DNA of 64,000 nucleotides from Datura wrightii (Eukaryota > Streptophyta > Magnoliopsida > Solanales > Solanaceae), in the NCBI GenBank assembly GCA_035772735.1, contig JASDFA010000018.1, positions 57,566,001 through 57,630,000 of the forward strand. The letters are read 5' to 3'. The translations under genes were made by a program, and so were the position numbers. The notes under the pieces were generated by a model. It searched no databases and was not told the origin of the DNA. It saw only the letters and a list, made by a program, of their open reading frames with translations. This document shows positions 46,634-55,982 of this stretch, piece by piece; position 1 is the stretch's first letter, and each line of letters starts with the position of its first letter.

Positions 46634-48970
46634 TGTAATACCCCGAAAGCCCAAAGATCATATCTGGGAGTGAAATAGAGAAAAAATGGATATCTGGCAT
46701 CAGGTCGCAGAACGAGTCATTCTGTGACCCGTGGGGGTAGACCACGAGTCGTGAGATGACTCGTAGTGAGGATCAGGGTGTTAGTTTGATTTTGGGATTT
46801 AAGGTCCCCATGGACATGACCACATGTTATAGTTAGTCCCCACGACATTTTGAGTCAGTCATATGAAATGATGACTAAAAAGGAGAAGGAAGATGGCAGT
46901 GTACCCCACGGAAGGTCTCCACGAGTCGTGGTCAGTTACCACAATTCATAGGATGGGTCGTGGTTAGCAGGATGGAAATTATTTGAAATTAAGGCAGTGC
47001 ATGTGACGAGTGGTGACCACGACTCATGGTCACCAGTAATGATTCGTGATATCTCCCGTGATGAGCCCCAAATAAACCCTCAGGCAGTGCACTTGACAGA
47101 TGATGCCACAAGTCATTGCCTTGAGTAACGAGATGTACAGTCCCTCGTGGGGACTGGCAATTAGTTATTTCCTGCGAATTTAGTAAGGGTTTTTCCGTAA
47201 TTCCTATGATCCTAAGGCTTACACTACATCATTTTAAATTATGAATGATGAGTTTAAAAAGACTTAAGTTTATTTTAGGCCATTCTTACTCATGCATGCA
47301 AAGTTAAAGTGTTAGAGAGGTGATCAAACTTATTCTCCTTCAAGTTTTCTTCAATTCCTCTTGGAAAATCAGAGAAGTGTAAGAAACAGCTATAATCAGG
47401 TATGTAGGGTTATGAATGGGTGAATCCGTTCACACTCATGCCCAATCTCTCTCTAAATTATGAAATTTCCTATGTAAATTCTATGGGGTTTTAACCCAAT
47501 GCATGAAATTCCTAATTCTCTACATGGGTATGATTTAAATGATTTTCTACTATCGAATTATGATTTATGGAAAAGTTTTATGATGTTTTCAATGAAAATT
47601 ATATTTCAAGCTTCATAAACTAAATTGCCCAATTATGAGAAGTTCATGAAAAGTTGAGATTCACGATGAATGTTCTAGTATGATGAGATATTATTGATGA
47701 AAAACATGTTTTCAAGTAACCCATGTTTACAATCATCATTTCAAGGGAACTATGTATTTTGAAGCATGTTAAAGTATCGAGCAATGCTCATATGTTCAAG
47801 TATGATTATGATTTTACGAATTTAGCTTACCACATGGTTTTGGAGCAAAGATTTCCAGTTATGTTCAGCTTATGGTATGGTTTGAGCCAAGGCTCCTCAA
47901 GTATGGTTCAGATTTATGCATTTATGATTATTTATCTTAGCCAATAGACGATGGTCAGCTTCATTGAAAAATGAAGGAGAGCATATGCTTTTTTTGGGAG
48001 AAGTGTCTAGCACCAAGTAGGATATGGGTCAGTCAAACCTATGCCTCAGAACTACGCGCCAATGCAGGTATGATCAGATTATATTGTGACCTCCTATATG
48101 AGATATCCCATGCCCCGATAGGGCCACGAGCTTCATATCGATATCATGGTATCTCCCTTAACCTTGGCAAGGATTTGGACGACTCTACCTACTTGAGTGT
48201 GATAGTTAGGACCACGTAAGCTCTATCGTGGTATGTCGGTTAAAAGATGAGTCTCCTATTATTCCTCATAATTTAAATTATGCATGTTTATCACTCATAA
48301 CGTATATATTTATATATGTTCTACAGCAGGTTTGACCCAATATTCAGCTTTATTTATGACTATCAGATTTCAGCTTTGGGTCAATCGATTTAGTTATGAT
48401 GTTATGTTATGTTGAGATCATGTTTTCAGAAAGATAGCATGCAAGCCCTACTCTCAGATTCTTATTTTATTTACGCTTTACATTATCCATGTTTTTAATG
48501 ATTTTACTTATTTAAGAGATTTTACCTCTATTGCATACTCGGTACAGTACGTTTGACCGCATACTCTATGTTGTATCATTTCATGATACAGGCCCGGCAC
48601 TCAGGCTCAGCCCCATTCCTAGCCAGCCTTTCAAAGTTAGCATCTTACGCTCGTTGATGAGTCCTCATCTCCTGAGGACCATGCTTTTATCATATTCCTC
48701 TATGAATTTTCAGTTGTCAGCTTAGCGAGTTAGTTGGAGTCTTGTCCCATCAACTCATCAGACTTAGAAGCTTTTAAGACAAAGGATGTATTCAGCTTCA
48801 GATTGTGTATTCTGATGTTATGTTTATTTCACACTTCAACTTTGACTATCATGTTATTTCTTTCACTTTATTGATTGAGTTAGATGAATGTTCATGCCAT
48901 GGGTCGACTTGGGGTCTCTTGGGACTCCTTGTCCCGTGTTGTGATCCAGGCTTGCATTTGGATCGTGACA
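46634..48970 (+). repeat. 3' LTR of plus-strand chromovirus, 2,337 bp
   Basis: Both ends are clear: TGTAATACCCCGAAAG at the left after the polypurine tract and GGATCGTGACA at the right. U3 at 46700-47160 carries CACGAGTCGTG twice as a perfect 5-1-5 palindrome (near 46743 and 46921) and many variants. Open frames inside (47723-48219, 48531-49153) are not genes. Confidence 0.88.
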
Positions 48971-49881
48971 CCCCCAAACTTAGGCTTTTGCCTCATTTCT
49001 CATTTTTTTATCACTCCCTCTTTCTTAGGATTTAAGCCTCATTTCATCACTATCTTGTCGCTAGCATTTAGGGAGAATGGGTGCCAAAGAGAGGTATTAA
49101 GAACGGTCTTAAGGCTTGTAATATGGTTGCAAAAAGAAAGGTCTAAGGCTTAACTTTGGCTAACAAGGATAAATGCTCATGGAGGGTATATGGGTGAAGT
49201 GACTAGACAAAGGAAAGCCTAAACCCATGTTCTTGGCGCAACTACATCTATGATTTCACCTTGAATCACATTTTGGGCAAGTTCTAAACAAGATGTTGTG
49301 CACGAGATTCATCAAAAATTTCCTCACTACACAAGGCATCTCCATTAAAGGGTCTACATGAGTCATTCTCAACACAAGATATCAAATTAGGACATCAAAG
49401 TAGGCAAACATCATAATTCAAGAAAATATTTTACAACGTATGATAAAGAATGTTATGCTATGGTGCCAACACTTGCTCATTATCTTCATTTTCATGCCCT
49501 TATTTTAAAATTCCATTTCAACAATTTTTTTTGTGGTGCCTCTCAAAACAACTTCATAAAAGACTCAAAAAAAGATGGCATTTTCCCTTAAGAATGTTGC
49601 CACTCAATATATCATCGGGAAATACCAACCTGGTTCGACAACGAAAATAAAAAAAAAACAAAAGAATGCTCCTTGGGAAAGAACCGTGATCTAAAGAAAA
49701 CCCTTGGAGTTTAAATTACAACACTGCTATTTACAATGGCGAAAAAGCAACAAAACTTTGGGTCATTTCATGAAAAATTTAGCAACTCAAAAAAAATACC
49801 CCATTTGATCACTAACCATCAACCATCAAAACTAAATCAAATCATTCATTCATTTAAAAAGACACGCCCGATAAGGGAAAT
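48971..49881 (-). other. Unassigned retroelement-derived stretch
   Basis: The left end CCCCCAAACTTAGG reads on the minus strand as CCTAAGTTTGGGGG, like the polypurine tract of Athila/Tat elements, so this may be the 3' noncoding part of another minus-strand element into which the chromovirus inserted. No coding signal. The right end is the insertion point of the host family A element. Confidence 0.4.
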
Positions 49882-50111
49882 TGATCTTGAGCAGATTTAT
49901 ATGCCCAAGTGATACTCAAATGCGTCATTTTGCCTTGTTTATCTATTGATGTTTGTGCATTCTCATGTGAATTGTAGTCAAATGTGAATTTATACTAACC
50001 AACATGATTAGCGTTGTTTTGCAGGAAAATTATAATTTTATGAAGCTAAGATGCAAGTCGGGAGAAATCGGGATTGGACTCGGAAGCGAGCAAGGAAAAG
50101 GCCAAGGAAAG
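49882..50111 (+). repeat. Host family A element: first 230 bp of the split 5' LTR
   Basis: Starts TGATCTTGAGCAGATTT, the same terminus as the complete copies (on their strand TGATCTTGGGCAAATTT). It stops at GAAAG, where the second copy is inserted. The remainder resumes at 59853. The two parts add up to about 1,413 bp against 1,419 bp for the intact LTRs. The sequence before it (GAAAT, 49877-49881) would be the left target duplication. Confidence 0.88.
50107..50111. repeat. Target-site duplication GAAAG, left
   Basis: Perfect match to 59848-59852 on the other side of the inserted element. Confidence 0.92.
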
Positions 50112-51530
50112 TGTTCGAGGTGTTATATGGGTATAAAACTCACACGCAAGTGCACGTGGTCGAACAAGTAGTAAAGTGGCTTTAGTAAGCCAAGTATCGA
50201 TCCCACAGGGACTGGGATGAAGTGCAATCTGCTCAAATGTACTATATTTCGATTCTAAAAATGCAGACAACAGTGTAACCAAGAGTTTGATATTTTGTTT
50301 TATAATTTTTATGCTAATGCTAAAACAACTATCTAATTTGAGTCTGAACTATGAATGAGAGCATGCTGAGGTTAAACGAACATGTAATGAAATTAATTAT
50401 CGATGTAATTTGGTTAGTCTTTTCCTCCGGTTGCTAGCCAAGAACAATTGCCAAGAGATTAAAACTCTCGTATTTAACCTCACTTAAGAATCATGAACCA
50501 TCCACCTACATTTCTGTGATTAAATGCAATTCATGTTCTAGCCATACAAACCCGGTTCCTAAATTGACTAATACGACTTTCAGGTATATTTCTATCCTGA
50601 AAGTAAATCAATCCCCAATTTTCCCAAACCAAGAAAAGATCATATCCTATTAATTCACAACTTTCCAATTTCTTGCTCTCTCGAGTGAAACCGGACTTTT
50701 TAGATATACATTAACGTAGGCCACACATTAATGCAGTAAAAACAAGAATTAATAGAACAACCATGGAAGAAAAGATGAAAAACCAAAGAATCAATGATCA
50801 CATTTCATTATAAGTGTTCATAACCTCAGCAAGAAGATAAATTAGCCACTCATTTGTGGATTAAACATCGTTAAATGAGTGTTAAACATACAAGCAATTG
50901 AATACAAGGAGAAGGAAAGAGAGAAAAACCCTGATAATTTCGTCCCCTCAACTGCCTGTAACCCACGTTCTTGCTCCACGAAGTCAGAATATTGAAAAAT
51001 GAACCTAAGTGTTCTATTTATACTTGTGGGAATTTTTCCCGGAATAACAAGCAACGTGTCACGGAGTGCATCGCGGAGCACTGCCTCCGTGACACGCTAC
51101 GGACGCGGACCTTCACTGGAACTGGGGGTCCAGGAAATAAAGCCCAACGTGGAATGGTGTGCAACGCGGAGCCAAGCCACCGTGCCACGGACCCATCACG
51201 AACCCACACTGGAATTGGCCTGAAAATTCCCATCCAGGCAGAAGGCCTCCGCGATGGCAGCGTGACACGGCTCCATCGCGGAGCCCCTTTATTTTATGCT
51301 TTCCAATGTCTTGTCCCTTGCTCGCATCCAAGTCCAACCCCGATATCCTCCAATATGCATTTTAGCTTCCCGAAATTACATTTTACCTGCAAAACAATGC
51401 TAATCATGTTGGTTAGTATAAATTCACATTTTATTACCAATTACATGAGAATGTATACACATTGATAGATAAACAAGGCTAAAATGGTACTTTTGAGTAT
51501 CACTTGGGCATATAAATTTGCCCAAGATCA
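50112..51530 (-). repeat. 3' LTR of the inserted family A element, 1,419 bp
   Basis: The plus strand starts TGTTCGAGGTGTTATATGGG and ends GCCCAAGATCA. The minus-strand TATA-like TATAAATA is at 51015-51022, with the GC-rich palindromic cluster (51045-51290) upstream. The antisense-looking frame at 50971-51465 recurs at 59288-59782 only because the LTR is repeated. Confidence 0.93.
51045..51290. promoter_or_regulatory. U3 palindromic word cluster, 3' LTR copy
   Basis: Contains ACGTGTCACGGAG, CCTCCGTGACACG, CCGTGCCACGG, GCGTGACACGG and CATCGCGGAG words in about 245 bp; most are CGTG-N-CACG odd-centred palindromes. Confidence 0.75.
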
Positions 51531-51545
51531 CTTACCCCACACTTA
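51531..51545 (-). other. Polypurine tract of the inserted element
   Basis: Minus-strand TAAGTGTGGGGTAAG directly before the LTR start TGATCTTGGG. Confidence 0.8.
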
Positions 51546-53327
51546 AATCCTTGTTCGTCCTCGAACAACAATCCTACACTTCATGCAATTTACATCCCAA
51601 CCTCGCTACTTTGGTTCGACAATTTAGGCTACGGTCATACCGGTTATTCAATACAGCAAATCATCAAGAAAACATGCATGGTCCTATCAATGCAATGACC
51701 TTCAATACATCAAGACCTCCTAGACTTAAGAATCGACTCTCGATATTGGCAAACTCATGCAAATCAGCTGATCAAGATATCCGACACAAAAATTAATCTC
51801 TCATCAAGCATGTGCCCTCACAACACAAGAGAATCTTCCCCTTTTTGCTCATATGACTCACAAAATTTTAAGCAGGGGCATGTAAACACAATTTCGTTCT
51901 CTCTCCCAAAAGAATTCACATGCATCATGTCATGACCCATAAGCTTGCCCTTAGTGTATTACTCCACTAATATAAAGAAGTGCGATGTAAGATCACGTAG
52001 GACTTTAACTGGTTGTAATGGAAGCTACAGAACTAGCAAATATTGGGTTAGCCAATAATAGCCACTAGCATCCTTAAGCGCCTTTTCAACACATCCCATC
52101 AACTCATGGACGTTGTTTCTTCTTTCCATCCTCCCATTCTTGATGTTTTTCTCTAGTTTGGCCCATCTTATTAGGCACACTTGACACAACAACAAAGATT
52201 ATTCATGCACCTTCATTATAGTTTATTTATAACAAGTGCACCTTCAACCTTTTCTTTTCTTCTATCACACTGCTTTTCTTTTTCTTTTCGCCATTCTCAC
52301 TCTTTGACACTTTGGGAAAATGATTTTCTCTTCTTAAGCGCTTAAGAGTTTTGTATCGACTTTACATCTAATGAAAAGAAGGGATTAAGCTCGGTTTATA
52401 CTTTTTGACAAAAGAAAAAATATAATAGGCTAAAGGCTCAACGGGCTGACTAGGGTATACAATCAAGGTGGGTACGACAAGGACAAATAGAAACTCTAGG
52501 TTAAACTAAAGAAATGCCTACATCCTTTCCTACAATACACCACCTTCATTTCGTTTTGTACACACACCAGGCAAGTTCCAGACACTTCACAATAGCATGG
52601 AATAACAACACCTCACTTCACACTTATATCACATGCTCAACTGAAGATGTACTCACAGACTCTTCAATCAACTAATTACAGGAATTCAAACATTAAGCCT
52701 CAATCACACTGAATCGAACTCTATGGCCTAGGTATCTCAACATATTTACAAAGTTGCATGCTTTCATACGAATCACCTTTGCATTTTAAATATCATGTAC
52801 AACACGCAACCAGAATTCCGCAACCATACAGTAACTACAGGTTTTGGGATGCAACCCACCAAAGAAAAAAAAACTGAAAAATAATTAAAAAAACTACTCC
52901 TAACGACTACATTTCCCTTAAGACGGTCGTCATCCATCCATCATAGGGAACGGTCACTACTATGACTTTGGTTCAATGGGACCATTCTCGGTAAAAGAAC
53001 CGAAAACAAACGCCGAGAAACCCAAGAAGTAAAAAAAATTTGAAAATATCGATTATTTCGATAGACAAAAATATGTACAAAAATCAGCTAGCAACATTCA
53101 GCAACACACGTCAATTTCACATAAATTTACAATACAGAACAACAACTTAACAATTCATAAATCACAGGGAACAACAAAATTTCACAGGCTTGACAACAGA
53201 TTAGAGCATACATACATAATAGCACAGCCCAGCACCTAACTACTCCCACCCCACACTTAGCTCGAACACTGTCCCCAGTGTTCACAAAAATTAAAATAGC
53301 ACAAAATCGGGTGGTGGAACTTCCTGA
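51546..53327 (-). other. 3' noncoding region of family A
   Basis: About 1.8 kb without credible coding sequence. It includes the block 52924-52960 shared with family B, and a second polypurine-like tract at 53240-53260 (minus-strand CTAAGTGTGGGGTGGGAGTAG minus its last base) immediately after the ORF2 tail. The 51518-51796 frame is not supported. Confidence 0.6.
52924..52960 (-). other. Conserved 37-nt noncoding block, family A copy
   Basis: On the element strand it begins GTAGTGACCGTTCCC and ends GATGGATGACGACCG. The counterpart at 29304-29340 differs at four positions by my alignment. The surrounding sequence is only weakly alignable. Confidence 0.7.
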
Positions 53328-53468
53328 TCAATCAAAGTACTCCAATTCTTCGTCGGGTGCTGCTGCTTCATCTCCCATGTCTGAATCGCCCCCGTCGTCA
53401 TCATCGGACTCCACATCGGAGTCCTCCCGACGTGTCTCCTCGTCTGTGGGGACATCATCATTCATGGG
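53328..53468 (-). CDS. Acidic tail in frame with ORF2, behind an amber codon
   Basis: The 47 codons after the ORF2 TAG stay open in the same frame and read MNDDVPTDEETRREDSDVE, DDDGGDSDMGDE and PDEELEYFD before TGA at 53328-53330. Family B has a similar Asp-rich tail behind its own TAG. Either both tails are cut off by mutation or the TAG is read through at some rate. The plus-strand Ser/Pro-rich frame over the same bases is its antisense shadow. Confidence 0.45.
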   Translation of the reverse strand, partial: PMNDDVPTDEETRREDSDVESDDDDGGDSDMGDEAAAPDEELEYFD

Positions 53469-54549
53469 CTATACAAATGCTGGCCCCACTCGGCATAGAG
53501 CCCTGGCGTTCTCACCGAAGGGGTAGTCTAGCTCGAGCTGCCATAGCTCCTCCTCTGTCGCCGGCCTCCCGCCTATCCTCAGCTGGAGCATTTGCATCCC
53601 ATACATGCGAGCCATATACTGATCATCACGAGCGTGTCGCTCGCCAAGTGTAAGCACTGGCCCGTGGGTGGTGTCGGGTGCCTTAGTTTTAGTAACATCT
53701 AAGGCCCGCCGCTCCATCTGCGGGATATAATCAAGGGCCTCTTCCTCGACATCTAGGCCCCTGAGGAAGGTGGTGAGTAGTCCACCAAAGCCGTACCTGT
53801 GCCCCTGATGCAACCGGGCTCTCTTCATGGCGGAGATAATCACCGCCCCCACGTTGATCTCCAGCCCTTTCATCAGGGCGTATACCAGGCATACACGATC
53901 CCGGGTTACATCTGTCATATGTACCCCCGGGATTAGGCAGGAACAGACAATCTTCAGCCATATTCTGGCTTCCCTGTTCATCTGTGAATAGGGAAAAGTC
54001 TGATGGTAGCCCCTCTCTTTGTGTCTGCTCCATCTAGCTATCGATCGGGTCCCACACAAGGTGCGTCTGATGTCCGCATATGGTGGGGTAATGTTCAGTT
54101 GTCGGAGTACGTGGGCGTCTGTGTCCCGCACTCCTATGATGGCATTGAGGTGGTGGGGCTCAAATGTGACTATTTGCCCTCTGATTTTTATGGTGTGACT
54201 TCTGAGGGTCGGGTTCCAATTGGCATAGAATTCCCGAATCAGGTGCAAGTTACATTCCTTGGTCTCTTCAAAGATGAAGTTGAGCCCAGCTGCCTCGATC
54301 CGGTGGACAATCCTAGGGAACTCCTGTGCCAATGGTTCCCATGCTATATGCTCCTCGGGGAAGTATTTGTTTTCTTTGTGCTTTGCGTACCACTTCTTCC
54401 CCTCATCCATCACCCACCTTGTTCCGTATTGGCGGCGTTGGCCGCGTGGAACTGCTGGTGCTGTTGGGACTGCTGTGCCCAGTCTGATTCGCTTCCTTTC
54501 TGGTGCCAGATGTTGATGCGCCTTTCCCTTTTTCTTGCCTGCTTGCCAT
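53469..54549 (-). CDS. Family A ORF2, putative plant transposon protein domain
   Basis: The long open part (to TAG at 53469-53471) reads KKWYAKHKENKYF, FPRIVHRIEAAGLNFIFEE, ECNLHLIREFYANW, FEPHHLNAIIGV, ARIWLKIVCSCLIPGVHMTD, RVCLVYALMKGLEINVGAVI, GGLLTTFLRGLDVEEE, LRIGGRPATEEELWQLELDY and CRVGPAFV. This matches the family B ORF2 and the domain annotated in many plants as 'putative plant transposon protein'. I see no RT, protease, integrase or known nuclease motif and no membrane segment. The best start is ATG-GCA at 54547-54549 (MASRQEKGKGASTSG), aligned with family B, but that frame is one base off the main frame and meets TGA near 54407, so this copy probably has an N-terminal frameshift. 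The main frame is open upstream to about 54560. It lies at the 3' end of the element behind a putative intron; its role is unknown. Confidence 0.75.
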
Positions 54550-54554
54550 TTTAC

Positions 54555-55250
54555 CTGTCAACCCAAGTAGACAAGATTAATGTTAAGCCACTGAGTATTA
54601 ACTTCAGCTAAAGTCGAGTTAAGCTAAGCTACCCCACACTTAGTCCTTGGCTACAGTTACAACATACCGGCAAGATCATGCTTATTTGCATAAATAAACA
54701 ACCAACTATACAAACATGCTTAGTGCATACAAAGAATTCGACGGTATATATTCTATGTACTATTCAGACTTCGTACAGTTAACAACAATCATTACCATCG
54801 ATAACCTTTTAATCCATCTCACTTAGCAAGAAAAAAAAACAAAGAAACGAAAACAACAACAAGAATTTATCTACACGAACCTATACAACCAACCAAATTC
54901 TTGCAATTTCAATATTCCTCTAACCCGAGAATCCGTCGTTCTATCAACATCCTAACAATTAGTACATCGACTCATCTCATTCAACATGTACATCCCGGCA
55001 TGAATTTCATAAGTTCACTACATTTTCCACTTCAAATTCGAAAACAAGCCCTAGAATTGATGATATCAAGAACATTCGATTGAATTATGCAATTAACAAC
55101 TTCAAGCAATCATAACGACATTCCGAACATTCATCAACAACAATTCAATTGAATTCATGATTAATTTCTACTTAGGGCAAACTTAGCTCACCTCACATGC
55201 TCAATATCGAAGAAATTCGACAAGAAATTAGATGAAATAGAAGAACATAC
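54555..55250 (-). other. Putative intron upstream of family A ORF2 (696 nt)
   Basis: On the minus strand CTTCAAG/GTATGT is a strong donor-like site (GT at 55250-55249) and TTGGGTTGACAG ends at 54555; exon sequence GTAAA then leads to the ATG. The body is AT-rich and stop-filled and also carries a polypurine-like CTAAGTGTGGGGTAGC at 54628-54643. Family B has the same exon end (TCTTCAAC..CAA), a similar length and the same 5-nt acceptor-to-ATG distance. Confidence 0.55.
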
Positions 55251-55600
55251 CTTGAAGTTGAAGAATTGAAGCAAACTTGATGATTTTCTTAGCCTACTCC
55301 GTGTCACGTTGAAGGGGGGTGGGTTTTGGGGAGTTTGGTCGCGGAGTGAGTGAGAAATAAGGAAAAGGAAGGGGTTTTCAGGGTTAAAAAGTAGAAAAAT
55401 TGTGCGGGTCACCCGGCGACCCGGTGTGACCCGTCGCGATATACATGGCAACGTGTCACGGAGTGCATCGCGGTGCACTGCCGCCGTGACATGGAGCCGT
55501 CGCGAGCCTATTCTAGAAATTTCAAAAAATCCGGATCATACCTCAACGTGTCAAGGAGGGTAACGCGGAGGTCCACCTCCGTGACACGGAGCTATCGCCC
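55251..55600 (-). promoter_or_regulatory. Family A spacer: U3-like module and putative ORF2 5' exon
   Basis: Carries words of the element's own U3. On the minus strand CACTCCGTGACACGTTGC near 55452-55470 is identical to the stretch just above the TATA box of the host LTR. CTCCGTGACACGGAG at 55577-55591 is a perfect 7-1-7 palindrome. It is followed towards ORF2 by GTATAT, pyrimidine-rich CTTCCTTTTCC and the exon end at 55251. It may act as an internal promoter for ORF2; this is an inference from sequence only. Confidence 0.5.
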
Positions 55601-55982
55601 TAGCTCACTATATTGCCACCTTTTGTTAATTTTCATACCTCGAATTTTCCTTTGCGATTTCGTGCATCTTTTCCTCCGTTTGACCTGAAATTCATCTCAC
55701 TATACAAAATTGGTTAGAATTATAGGTTTCACTCTAAATAAAAATAAAACAAAAACAAAAACTAAAATTTTGTAGTAAATCAAGAAAAAGAAAAAGAAAA
55801 ATCTATTTACACTTTACAAAGAGAATAAAAAAAATTTTCACGGGTTGCCTCCCGTGCAGCGCCTGGTTTACCGTCGTAGCTCGACGTCGTTAAGCTCAGT
55901 TGTCCTCTAGGGTGATGGACGATTTCTCTCAATCACCGTCCTCCCCCCCAGTAGTGCTTACACCGTTCTGGTGGCTTTCCCA
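55601..55982 (-). other. Noncoding link between protease and spacer module
   Basis: Includes, on the minus strand, the out-of-frame continuation of the protease tail (ITLEDN-like), then CCAGGCGCTGCACGGGAGGC near 55850-55870 and A-rich sequence; the same order occurs at 63560-63720 in the host copy. Confidence 0.55.

Noticed and set aside
50971..51465. 164-codon frame repeated with the same length at 59288-59782
   Set aside because: It is antisense to U3 of the family A LTR and recurs only because the LTR is present twice; no resemblance to any protein and no independent support.
53278..53653. Ser/Pro-rich plus-strand frames
   Set aside because: They are the complement of the acidic tail and C-terminus of ORF2.
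54003..54611. 202-codon plus-strand frame
   Set aside because: Antisense shadow of ORF2; hydrophobic stretches arise from the complementary codons.
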